Of a stretch of DNA of 64,000 nt, positions 30,021-37,760 are shown piece by piece. Origin of the DNA: Campylobacter blaseri (GTDB lineage Bacteria; Campylobacterota; Campylobacteria; Campylobacterales; Campylobacteraceae); contig NZ_CP053841.1 in the NCBI RefSeq assembly GCF_013201895.1, positions 868,001-932,000 of the forward strand, read 5' to 3'. Every line of letters starts with the position of its first letter. Within the stretch, counting starts at the first letter, position 1. The notes beneath the pieces are model-generated. The model was not told where the DNA came from and searched no databases. It was given only the letters and a program-made list of their open reading frames with translations. Both the position numbers and the translations under genes were made by a program.

Positions 30021-31196
30021 ATGGCGGTTTTTATAAACTCAATCATTATAGGAGATAACGCTAAAACTAGTGCTAATGATTGTGTTGTTTTTGGAGCAAA
30101 TGCTAACACTAGTGAGCTAAGCTCGGTTGCTATTGGAAAAGATAGCAAAGCTACAAGAGAGTTTGAGGTTAGTTTTGGAAATGAAAGCATTAAAAGGGTT
30201 TTAAGCAATATTGATAGCGCTAAACTTGCAAATGATGCAGTTAATTTAGAACAACTTAGCACCCTTGAGGCAAAAGTTGAAGAGCTAAAAGATGAGATTA
30301 ATAGAAAAATATCATCTGTTTTTAGATACAAAGGAAGTGTTTTAAATGCAAGTGATTTAAATAAGATAAGTGATAGGGAGATTGGAGATACATATAATGT
30401 AGAGGCAAGTGGTGCTAACTATGTTTGGGACGGCAAGGGCTGGGACAGGCTAAATGAAACGATAGATTTAAGCCTTTATGCAAGAAAAGATGAGCTTGCT
30501 AATAAGGTTGATATAGAGCTTTTAAATGGTGTTTATACAAAAGTTGATGGCTTTAAAAAAGAGATAGATAGCCTAAATAAACAGCGTCTTAATTTTGTTG
30601 GAAATATAGTTTTTGGACATGGTCTTTTAAAAAATGAAACCTTTTTACTACTTGATGATGGAGCTGTTTTAAAGGATGAATATCCTGAGCTTTATAAACT
30701 ATATAAAGGAGGGGTTAATGAAGATGAACTTCACTTTTATTTGCCTAGCCTGCCTTTTTCTTTTGGTGCTTTAGAATTGTTTATTAATGCTGGCAAAAGG
30801 ACTATTTTACCAAACAAAAAAGAGTTTTATAATGTTGAAATAAGCAATGCAAATATCATCCACTCTCAAACGATTAGAAAGAGTGCTGCCCCTTTGCTTG
30901 TAACTTTTAAACTAAAAGATGGAACCTCTTTACAAAGTGAAAATATACCAAGAGGCATTGATGTTAAGTTTTTATACGCAATTGATAGTCACAAAATCGG
31001 AGTTCAACACTCAAGCTTAGGTATTGATTTTAAAGATGGAAAGGATCCGCAAATAGTTGATATAGAAATTGAAGTTAGAGCACCTGAGGGTGCAACACAA
31101 GTTGACGGTAAGTGGGTAGTTGATGGTGTAGAGCTTGATACAACACCACTTTTAACCCCTGAGGGATTAGAATTAAAAGGAGAGATTAATGAGTAA
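30021..31196 (+). CDS. Tail fibre with YadA-like head/neck module
   Basis: The 391-residue protein has an N-terminal trimeric-adhesin-like beta roll (VFGANANTSELSSVAIGKDSKATREFEVSFGN), a neck-type ANDAVNLEQL followed by a coiled coil (STLEAKVEELKDEINRK), then fibre domains including NFVGNIVFGHGLLKNETFLLLDDG and a C-terminal Ig-like region. The head motif (SVAIG...A) and DAVN-QL neck match YadA-type adhesins. It is a probable receptor-binding or connecting fibre. Confidence 0.8.
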   Translation: MAVFINSIIIGDNAKTSANDCVVFGANANTSELSSVAIGKDSKATREFEVSFGNESIKRVLSNIDSAKLANDAVNLEQLSTLEAKVEELKDEINRKISSVFRYKGSVLNASDLNKISDREIGDTYNVEASGANYVWDGKGWDRLNETIDLSLYARKDELANKVDIELLNGVYTKVDGFKKEIDSLNKQRLNFVGNIVFGHGLLKNETFLLLDDGAVLKDEYPELYKLYKGGVNEDELHFYLPSLPFSFGALELFINAGKRTILPNKKEFYNVEISNANIIHSQTIRKSAAPLLVTFKLKDGTSLQSENIPRGIDVKFLYAIDSHKIGVQHSSLGIDFKDGKDPQIVDIEIEVRAPEGATQVDGKWVVDGVELDTTPLLTPEGLELKGEINE

Positions 31197-31302
31197 AAAG
31201 AGTATAAGTATAGGTTCAAATGAACCTGAAAAAAAGATAAAAGATATAAAAATAGTTGATGAAAAATCTAAAAAGAGTTTAAAAGATAAAAGGAGTAAAT
31301 AA
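31189..31302 (+). CDS. 37-residue Lys/Ser-rich protein before the sheath gene
   Basis: The ATG at 31189 overlaps the fibre end by 8 bases, and its TAA overlaps the sheath ATG (TAATG at 31300-31304). It encodes MSKKSISIGSNEPEKKIKDI and a Lys-rich tail. Phage tail operons often hold such small basic proteins. No function is recognised. Confidence 0.55.
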   Translation: MSKKSISIGSNEPEKKIKDIKIVDEKSKKSLKDKRSK

Positions 31303-32435
31303 TGGCAGTAGCAAACTATGGTGTAAATGTAACAATTGCTGCAGAAGCGGCAAGACCAATTAAAGTTGAAAGCTTAACGCCGATTGGGATTGTAGGTGAT
31401 GCTTTAAACTTAGATGAAGGAGTTCATTTTTTTGTAAATACAACAGAGGCTTTATCAAAATTAAGCGAAGAGAGTGTTGATGGTTCAGTTTTAAGAGCGG
31501 TTGAAGCAATCAATGACCAGGCAGTTGAGACACCTATAATTTTGAGTGTTTTTGAAAAAGCTAGTGATGATAATGAGAACATTACAAAAGTAATTAATGC
31601 AACTGAAGAGTTTAAATTTGCAAAAAGTAAATTTGGATATAGACCAAATTTATTAATTGCCCCTGAATATAGCGGAGAGGACGCGGTAAAAAGTGAGCTT
31701 GAAAAAATGGCTACAAAGCTAAAAGCAACAGCAATTGTTGATTTAGATGCAAATGATGTAAGCGAGGCTAAACAAAAGATGAGTGAGTTTGGCACAAAAA
31801 GAGTGATTGCTGCGTGGCCGCATGTGAAAATTTGGGATAAAAAAACAAAAGATTATGTCTTTGCACCTCAGTCTGCAAGAATTGCAGGAATGATAGCTGC
31901 AGTTGATGGAGCTTGGGAGTATGGTTTTAGCGATAGCTATTCTAATCGTGTAATGCTTGGAATTAGCGGAACACAGTATCCAATAGACTTTGAGCCCGGA
32001 GAGGGAGCTTGCTCTGCTGATTTGCTTAGAAGTGCTGGAATTTCAACTATTATAAATGAACAGGGTTTTAGAACTTGGGGTGGAGAGACAACTGATGGGG
32101 ACACCATTTGGCAAGATTTAGCAAGAGTTAGAACATTTGACCGAATTAGCGAGGCTGGTCAAAAAGGGGTATTCTTTGCAATTGATAAAAGAGCAAGCAC
32201 ACTTTATCATGCAAAAAGAAGCATTGAAGAGATGTTGAGGGCGTTTGTTGGTGCAAATGTTTTGCTTGGATTTGAGCTAAGTTGGAGTGCTAGAAATACT
32301 TTAGCAAATATAACTGCAGGTAAGTTTTATCTTGATATTAGAATGCAAAACGATCCGATAGTTAAACAATTAACACTAGATTTTATCTATGTTGATAGTT
32401 ATGGTTCTGTCTTAATGGATAAGTTGAATAAATAA
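31302..32435 (+). CDS. Tail sheath protein (P2 FI-like)
   Basis: The 377-residue protein has ANYGVNVTIAAEAARPIKVESLTPIGIVGDA near the start, FAPQSARIAGMIAAVDGAWEYGFSDSYSN, and the C-terminal WQDLARVRTFDRISEAGQKGVFFAIDKRA and RMQNDPIVKQLTLDFIYV blocks, diagnostic of contractile tail sheaths. Translation is coupled to the 37-residue ORF. Confidence 0.97.
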   Translation: MAVANYGVNVTIAAEAARPIKVESLTPIGIVGDALNLDEGVHFFVNTTEALSKLSEESVDGSVLRAVEAINDQAVETPIILSVFEKASDDNENITKVINATEEFKFAKSKFGYRPNLLIAPEYSGEDAVKSELEKMATKLKATAIVDLDANDVSEAKQKMSEFGTKRVIAAWPHVKIWDKKTKDYVFAPQSARIAGMIAAVDGAWEYGFSDSYSNRVMLGISGTQYPIDFEPGEGACSADLLRSAGISTIINEQGFRTWGGETTDGDTIWQDLARVRTFDRISEAGQKGVFFAIDKRASTLYHAKRSIEEMLRAFVGANVLLGFELSWSARNTLANITAGKFYLDIRMQNDPIVKQLTLDFIYVDSYGSVLMDKLNK

Positions 32436-32442
32436 GAGCAGT

Positions 32443-32573
32443 GTTATAAGCTTTTTCATTCAACAAGGGATAGTGTTATAAGCTTTTCGTTCAACAAGAG
32501 TTATCCACAAATGGAGCCTAAAATCAAAGATTTTTTCCATTTGGGATAAATTGTTTCACTCTAAGCTTATAAA
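32443..32573 (+). repeat. Half unit and one full hairpin repeat between sheath and tube genes
   Basis: The half unit GTTATAAGCTTTTTCATTCA (from 32442) precedes a full unit (32475-32573, GTTATAAGC start). The unit has TTATCCACA at about 32501. It lies 70 bases before the tube gene. Confidence 0.9.
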
Positions 32574-32642
32574 AAAAGTGAATAAAAAGGAAAGTGGCAG
32601 ACTTATTTGTCTGTAAAGTAAAAAGTAATAAAAGGAGAAAAA

Positions 32643-33149
32643 ATGAGAATTGCACCAATGGTATTGCAAGAAGCAAATGTGTTTATTAATGGAAAAGGCT
32701 ATCTAGGCGTTACAAAAAAGTTTAAAATACCAACATTAGAACAAGAGGTAACCCAAGCAAAAGGAGCACTAACAACAGAGTATAGTGCTGGTGTGTTTAA
32801 ACCTATGGAGGTTGAAATTCCACTTAGCGTAGTTGATTTTAACCTTTATGCTGGGTTTGGGCTAAATAACTTAACAAATAAAATTCCACTTTTAATAAAA
32901 GGTTCAATCCACCAAAGTGGAAAAGAAAAACAGGAGTTAGCTCTTGCAATAACAGGAGACTTTAAATCAATTGAGCATGGAGATTATGAAGCTGGGGCTG
33001 AGTTTGAAACAACCCTAAAAGCAAGTGTGCATTTTATGAGCTTAACTATTGATGGGAAACCATTAATCGTTTATGATGTTGATAATATGATATGCATTGT
33101 TGGTGGCGTGGACTATATGTCAAAAGTTAGAAGTATTTTAGAAGAGTAA
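32643..33149 (+). CDS. Tail tube protein (P2 FII-like)
   Basis: The 168-residue protein (MRIAPMVLQEANVFINGKGYLG...KIPTLEQEVTQAKGA, GVFKPMEVEIPLSVVDF, HFMSLTIDGKPLIVYDVDNMICIVGGVDY) matches the major tail tube FII family of contractile phages. A strong AAAAGGAGAAAA ribosome site precedes it. Confidence 0.95.
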   Translation: MRIAPMVLQEANVFINGKGYLGVTKKFKIPTLEQEVTQAKGALTTEYSAGVFKPMEVEIPLSVVDFNLYAGFGLNNLTNKIPLLIKGSIHQSGKEKQELALAITGDFKSIEHGDYEAGAEFETTLKASVHFMSLTIDGKPLIVYDVDNMICIVGGVDYMSKVRSILEE

Positions 33150-33151
33150 GT

Positions 33152-33272
33152 GTTATAAACTTTTCGTTCATTTGGGATAAATTGTTTCACTCTAAGTTTA
33201 TAACAAGAAAGGGTAAGAGGTGGTGAGCTTTTCGTTCATTTGGGATAAATTGTTTCACTCAAAAGCTTTTAA
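33152..33272 (+). repeat. Two short (internally deleted) hairpin repeats
   Basis: Units at 33152-33204 (53 bp) and about 33224-33272 keep the outer arms GTTATAAACTTTTCGTTCA and TTTGGGATAAATTGTTTCAC but lack the central hairpin and DnaA box. The junction TTCGTTCATTTGGG is what deletion between the two TTCGTTCA copies of the 6115-type variant would give. The sequence here can be read as a false N-terminal extension of the next gene. Confidence 0.9.
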
Positions 33273-33297
33273 AAAAGTGATTAAAAAGGAGAATAAA

Positions 33298-33531
33298 ATG
33301 AAAAGTATAAAAATAGAGTTAAGTGATAGAACTGTTGAGATGTTTGAACCAACTGTTAGAGTTTTAAAAAATGCAAACTTAAAAGATGGTGAGGTTGCAC
33401 AAGCAGTAGCTATGATAGCAGCTACAACTAATATGAAAGAGAATGAAATAGAAGATATGGGGCTAAAAGATTATATGGCTTTACAAAAAGGGCTTAATAG
33501 TTTTTTAGAAGTTGCAGGGGTTACAGCTTAG
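33298..33531 (+). CDS. Tail assembly chaperone (P2 gpE-like)
   Basis: ATG 33298 follows AAAAAGGAGAATAAA; the earlier in-frame start at 33220 lies in repeat sequence. The 77-residue protein (MKSIKIELSDRTVEMFEPTV...) fits the gpE/gp41-like tail assembly chaperone family. A UUUUUUA slip site near its end (33501-33507) makes a longer fusion. Confidence 0.85.
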   Translation: MKSIKIELSDRTVEMFEPTVRVLKNANLKDGEVAQAVAMIAATTNMKENEIEDMGLKDYMALQKGLNSFLEVAGVTA

Positions 33532-33656
33532 AAGCTGTAGCTCTCATAGGGCATACATTGCATTTTACTTATAGTGAAATAATGGAATTAGAGCTTAGCG
33601 ATTTTAGTGAGTTTGTAAGAATTTCACAAGAGATATTAAAGGTTAGGAGTTTTTGA
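33298..33656 (+). CDS. -1 frameshift fusion tail assembly chaperone (E+E' analogue)
   Basis: In the gene frame T-TTT-TTA occurs at 33501-33507, a canonical -1 slippery heptamer. After slipping, the -1 frame is open from 33507 through 33653 and reads RSCRGYSLEAVALIGHTLHF then TYSEIMELELSDF, the GpE-like motif, ending at TGA 33654-33656. The product is about 119 residues. P2 uses the same arrangement at TTTTTTG. The stop lies just before the antisense moron end. Confidence 0.85.
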
Positions 33657-33924
33657 GATGGTTAAAGAGTTCTTTTTTACCCTGCTTTTTTAGATATGCC
33701 CTAAATAGACAATCAATTGGATATAAAACTATGCATAAAGCAAACCCAAAAGGGATTATAAGGATAGGTGTTAAAAAAGCCGTCCAAATCGCTTTTCCAA
33801 AAACATCAACAAAGCCATCAAGCGGCATGTCTAAAATAGTCCAAAAAAAAGAGTAAGAGGTGGAAAAAACAATAAATTCAAAAATTTTTTCTCTATGTTT
33901 AAGGTATATTCTATATCTTTTCAT
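33643..33924 (-). CDS. Antisense membrane protein (moron)
   Basis: The 93-residue protein (MKRYRIYLKHREKIFEFIVF...) has two to three membrane segments (FIVFSTSYSFFWTILDM, AIWTAFLTPILIIPFGFALCIVLYPI) and basic ends. It is the only minus-strand gene in the rightward tail operon and carries its own promoter, the mark of a moron expressed in the lysogen. The protein resembles small DUF2798-like two-helix membrane proteins. A superinfection or fitness role is possible; unknown. Confidence 0.75.
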   Translation of the reverse strand: MKRYRIYLKHREKIFEFIVFSTSYSFFWTILDMPLDGFVDVFGKAIWTAFLTPILIIPFGFALCIVLYPIDCLFRAYLKKQGKKELFNHLKNS

Positions 33925-33930
33925 AAGGCA

Positions 33931-33939
33931 ATTATAGCA
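33931..33939 (-). promoter_or_regulatory. Extended -10 promoter of the antisense moron
   Basis: On the minus strand TGCTATAAT ends six bases before the moron ATG, with TTTACT 17 bases further upstream as a -35. A start about seven bases from the -10 puts the first RNA base at the ATG, so the mRNA is probably leaderless. Confidence 0.6.
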
Positions 33940-33969
33940 TAAAAATATTTAATAGTAAAGGTTTAAAAA

Positions 33970-36159
33970 ATGAGCAGTGAAGTTGTTGGCATAACCATAG
34001 GGATGGCTATAAAAGGGATTGGCGAATTAATTAAAGTAGATAATTGTTTTGATAAACTTAAGCTAAATTTAAAACAAACCCATGGAAGTTTAAAAAACTT
34101 TAGTAGAGATCTCGCAAAATTAAAAATAAATGAAAATGCTTTATCAAAAATTAAATTAAATAAAGAAGCATTACAAGGAGAATTCTTAAGTGTCACATCA
34201 ATGCTTGCAAGAAGTGCTACTCTTGTCATACCTACAAAAATGGCCATTGATTTTGAAGAGTCAATGGCTGATGTTAGAAAAGTTGTTGATTTTAAAAACA
34301 AAGTAGAAATGAATGCTTTTGGAAAAAACATAATGGAACTAAGTAGAACCATTCCTCTTAGTGCAAAAGAGTTAGCAACAATAACCGCAAGTGGTGGGCA
34401 ATTAGGAATTGCAAAAGAGAATTTGCTTGAGTTTACAACTATTGCAGCAAAAATGGGTGTTGCATTTGATATGAGTGCTGATGAGGCTGGGGACAGTATG
34501 GGTAAGCTTATGAATATATTTAAGTTTAATATAAAAGAGGTAACTAAGCTAGGTGATGCGATAAACCATTTAAGCGATAACTCTGCTTCAAAGGCAAATG
34601 AGGTTGTAGCCGTGCTTAAACGGATTGGCGGAACTGGTAAGACAATTGGCTTAACAGCCGTTCAAACTGCTGCACTTGCAAGTTCTTTTATATCTCTTGG
34701 TAAAACTCCAGAATTAGCAGCAACTAGTGCGGATACACTAATGAAACGCCTTGGAAATATAAAAGAAGACACAAAAACAACTGATGCACTATCAAAGCTT
34801 GGGCTTGATACAAATTATGTCAAAATTGGAATGAAAACAGATCCACAAAAGATGATAATTAGCTTTTTAGAGAAGGTAAAAAACATACCAAAAGAGGAAC
34901 AGCTCTCAGTTTTAACTGATATTTTTGGTGATGGCTTTAGTGGAGATATAGCACTTTTGGTTAATGGTCTTGATACTTATAAAAAAGCACTAAAAGATAC
35001 GGCAAATGAAAAAGATTATTTAAATTCTATGGAAGAAGAATTCAAAAATAAAAGTGACACAACAGCAAATGCATTAGAATTATTTAAAAATTCAATTAAA
35101 GAAATTGGTATAAATATTGGATCATCTTTTTTACCAGCTCTTGCAACATCCGCAAAGGGCTTAGCAACTTTTGTATCAAAAGTGGTTGATTTGTTAAATT
35201 CAGTTCCAGGGTTAACAAAAGCACTAAGTTTTTCAATTTTTGGATTTTTGATATTAAAGCCTGCAATTTTAGCTGCTAAAATTGTTTGTTTATACTTTAA
35301 AACTTCTGTTTTTTTGTTAAATGGTGCATTTTTAAAGCTAAAAATTGTAATAAAAAGTTCAATTTTGCTAACAAGAAGGCTCTTAATTACTCAAAAAATA
35401 GCCACATTTACAACTACAATCTTTACCAAAGCTACAAAGCTTTTAAGTATAGCTATGGCTGGAGTTTCAAAGGTTTTTAGAGTTGTAGCTCTTGGTATAA
35501 GGGCTTTGAGTGTTGCAATTGCTGCTAACCCTATAGGCTTAGTGCTTGCTGTGATTGGCGGGGTTGCGACATATGTAATAATGAATTGGGATAAAGTAAA
35601 AGTTTATTTAATTCGTTTTTTAGAGTGGATAAAACCTGTCTTTGAGCCTGTAATAAATGCTATTAAGATAGTTTGGGAAAAACTAAGCATATTTTTTAAA
35701 CCATTAATTGAGGGTTGGAAGCTTACCTTTAAAGCCTTTGGGGATTTTATAAGTCTTATATTTGCAGATCCAGTTGAAGCCATTAAAAAACTTTTTGAGC
35801 CACTATTTAAATGGTTTGAAGATAAATTTGGCTGGGTTAGCAAAACTACTCTAAGTGTTACAGGGCTTGGAAGTAAGGCACTTGATAGCATTAAAGGCGT
35901 TGGCACTAGTATAAAAGAAGGTGCAAGCGGTATGCTTGATGGTGCTATGAGCTTTTTAGGATTTGGAAGTGATGAACAAAAGGATAGCAATAACAATCTA
36001 ATATCTCAAAGCTTTGATAATAGACAAACCGCACCAGCTTATAACTTTAACTTTGGAGATATTAACCCAAATGTTGATGTTGAAGCACTTAAGAAAGTTG
36101 TGATGTATGAACTTGATAGACAAAATAGAAATGCAAGAAATAGAAGTATAAGGGATTAA
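33970..36159 (+). CDS. Tail tape measure protein (P2 gpT-like)
   Basis: The 729-residue protein contains the TP901-type tape-measure core MADVRKVVDFKNKVEMNAFGKNIMELSRTIPLSAKELATITASGGQLGIA and later MSADEAGDSMGKLMNIF, then hydrophobic segments (about residues 415-530: FSIFGFLILKPAILAAKIV; IGLVLAVIGGVATYVIMNWDKVK) used for DNA channel formation. Its length sets tail length. Confidence 0.95.
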   Translation: MSSEVVGITIGMAIKGIGELIKVDNCFDKLKLNLKQTHGSLKNFSRDLAKLKINENALSKIKLNKEALQGEFLSVTSMLARSATLVIPTKMAIDFEESMADVRKVVDFKNKVEMNAFGKNIMELSRTIPLSAKELATITASGGQLGIAKENLLEFTTIAAKMGVAFDMSADEAGDSMGKLMNIFKFNIKEVTKLGDAINHLSDNSASKANEVVAVLKRIGGTGKTIGLTAVQTAALASSFISLGKTPELAATSADTLMKRLGNIKEDTKTTDALSKLGLDTNYVKIGMKTDPQKMIISFLEKVKNIPKEEQLSVLTDIFGDGFSGDIALLVNGLDTYKKALKDTANEKDYLNSMEEEFKNKSDTTANALELFKNSIKEIGINIGSSFLPALATSAKGLATFVSKVVDLLNSVPGLTKALSFSIFGFLILKPAILAAKIVCLYFKTSVFLLNGAFLKLKIVIKSSILLTRRLLITQKIATFTTTIFTKATKLLSIAMAGVSKVFRVVALGIRALSVAIAANPIGLVLAVIGGVATYVIMNWDKVKVYLIRFLEWIKPVFEPVINAIKIVWEKLSIFFKPLIEGWKLTFKAFGDFISLIFADPVEAIKKLFEPLFKWFEDKFGWVSKTTLSVTGLGSKALDSIKGVGTSIKEGASGMLDGAMSFLGFGSDEQKDSNNNLISQSFDNRQTAPAYNFNFGDINPNVDVEALKKVVMYELDRQNRNARNRSIRD

Positions 36160-36160
36160 T

Positions 36161-36535
36161 ATGGTTTTGGTTCTTGGAGGATATGAGTTTAGTTGGCAAA
36201 TGATAAATAATATGGGCTTAGAAAGCGAGTTTGGACTTAGCGAAAATGAAAGAGTTGCTAACTATCCATCACTTTTTAGAGCAAATTTAGGTAAGCAAAA
36301 CATAACTCTAAATTGTAAAACATTGCCATTTGCAAAGCATGGCAACAGTGCTTTAAAACCATTATACGATTTAGCCAGCTTAGGACTAAGCTATCCGCTT
36401 GTAAGTGGTAACGGAGAATACTTTGGCAGATTTGTCATTGAAAAAATAAGTGAAAATAGAGCCATTTTTACCAAAGATGGGCATTTTTTTACTCAAACTT
36501 TTAATTTAACACTAAAGAGGGATTATGATATATAA
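36161..36535 (+). CDS. Tail protein U (P2 gpU-like)
   Basis: The 124-residue protein (MVLVLGGYEFSWQMINNMGL...) shows the gpU pattern G.YxF....  followed by GKQNITLNCKTLPFAKHGNSALKPLYDLA and VIEKISENRAIFTKDGHF. Its position between T and X is as in P2. It overlaps X by 11 bases. Confidence 0.9.
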   Translation: MVLVLGGYEFSWQMINNMGLESEFGLSENERVANYPSLFRANLGKQNITLNCKTLPFAKHGNSALKPLYDLASLGLSYPLVSGNGEYFGRFVIEKISENRAIFTKDGHFFTQTFNLTLKRDYDI

Positions 36536-36716
36536 AGCAAAAGAAAACGAAAGGCTTGATAGCATTGTTTATCGCCACTATGGAGGTTTAAAGCACTTTG
36601 AGTTGGTGCTTGAAATAAATGCAAAACTTGGGGTTAAGCTAAAAGCTGGAGATAGAGTAATCTTACCTGAAATAAAAGAAAAAGAAGAGATAAAGGAGCT
36701 AAAAAGCCTATGGTAA
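36525..36716 (+). CDS. Tail protein X (LysM-like)
   Basis: The 63-residue protein (MIYKAKENERLDSIVYRHYGG...LEINAKLGVKLKAGDRVILPEI) is a P2 gpX-type LysM-like domain. It overlaps the D gene by 7 bases. Confidence 0.93.
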   Translation: MIYKAKENERLDSIVYRHYGGLKHFELVLEINAKLGVKLKAGDRVILPEIKEKEEIKELKSLW

Positions 36717-37681
36717 GAGTGCCAAATTTTAAATTAATTGCAAAAGGTAAAGATATAACCAAAACTATTAAAAAAGAGCTAATAGAGCTTAGCTTTGAAG
36801 ATAAAGAAGGCAGTGAGAGCGATGAGATAAGTTTTAGAGTTAATGGAATTTATCAAAAGCCATTCTTTGGCGATAGCTTGGAGCTTTGGCTTGGATATGG
36901 CGATGAACTTTTTAAGTGTGGTAAATTTAGTGTTCAAACTACCGAAACAGACTACACTGCAAATACGACCGAAGTAAGAGCAACTGCAGTTAATTTTGCA
37001 AGTCCTATCAAAGTTAAAAAAAGTAGAACCTGGCAAGATACAACGCTTTTTACCATAGTTAAAAAGATAGCAGACGAGAATTCTCTTAGCGTCAAGATAG
37101 CTGGAGATGATTTTAATGTAAGCTCAAAACTCCAGGATAATTTAAGTGATTTAGATTTTTTATATGGATTATGCTTTGAACTTAATTACTTAATGGCTGT
37201 TAAAAATGGAGCTATTATAGTAACAAGCAAGGATGCAAGAAGTGATGAGCTTGGAAGCAAAGTAACTCCAAAAAATAAAGCTTTACCAAAAAACGAAATT
37301 AGACTTAGTGAGTGCCACACTCTAAGAATTAGTAGTGCAAATAGAAATGTCTATAATGCCACTATTTTGGAGTGGCAAGATAGTGAGAGTGGAAAGACTA
37401 AAAGCATTAAAGTTGGAAGTGGAAACAATGCTTATAAGATGAGAATTGCAGCACCAAAGAGTGATGCTGAGGCTTTTAAAATCGGCGAAAGTAAGTTAAA
37501 TGAACTACAACGTGGCGGAATTAACGGCTCACTTGAGTGTGATGGAAAAGAGGTTAAAGCTGGTGGAAAACTAAAACTAATTGGCGTTGCTAATTATGAA
37601 GATGTTGAGTTTTCAATTAAAAGCGTAACACATACATTAAATAATACTACATACACTATTAGTGTTGAGTTTGAGGGCTGA
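36710..37681 (+). CDS. Tail protein D (late control/hub, P2 gpD-like)
   Basis: The 323-residue protein shows VPNFKLIAKGKDITKTIKKELIELSFEDKEGSESDEISFRV, then LEIW-type LGYGDEL and RTWQDTTLFTIVKKIADENSL, which are the baseplate hub (gp27-like) D family features. It ends the tail operon; a hairpin overlaps its stop. Confidence 0.93.
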   Translation: MVRVPNFKLIAKGKDITKTIKKELIELSFEDKEGSESDEISFRVNGIYQKPFFGDSLELWLGYGDELFKCGKFSVQTTETDYTANTTEVRATAVNFASPIKVKKSRTWQDTTLFTIVKKIADENSLSVKIAGDDFNVSSKLQDNLSDLDFLYGLCFELNYLMAVKNGAIIVTSKDARSDELGSKVTPKNKALPKNEIRLSECHTLRISSANRNVYNATILEWQDSESGKTKSIKVGSGNNAYKMRIAAPKSDAEAFKIGESKLNELQRGGINGSLECDGKEVKAGGKLKLIGVANYEDVEFSIKSVTHTLNNTTYTISVEFEG

Positions 37682-37690
37682 AAACAGCCC
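37675..37690 (+). terminator. Hairpin at end of tail operon
   Basis: GGGCTG-AAAA-CAGCCC (37675-37690) overlaps the D stop. It is stable but not followed by a clear T run; the sequence after it is AT-rich. A weak terminator or 3' end. Confidence 0.45.
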
Positions 37691-37760
37691 ATTACTAATA
37701 AAGTAGCACTAAAATTATAGCCTTTTGCAAAATAAAGTAGCAAAAAATTTTATTTTGTAA

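Noticed and set aside
33220-33297. N-terminal extension of the tail chaperone
   Set aside because: The extension is repeat sequence; a strong ribosome site lies before ATG 33298.
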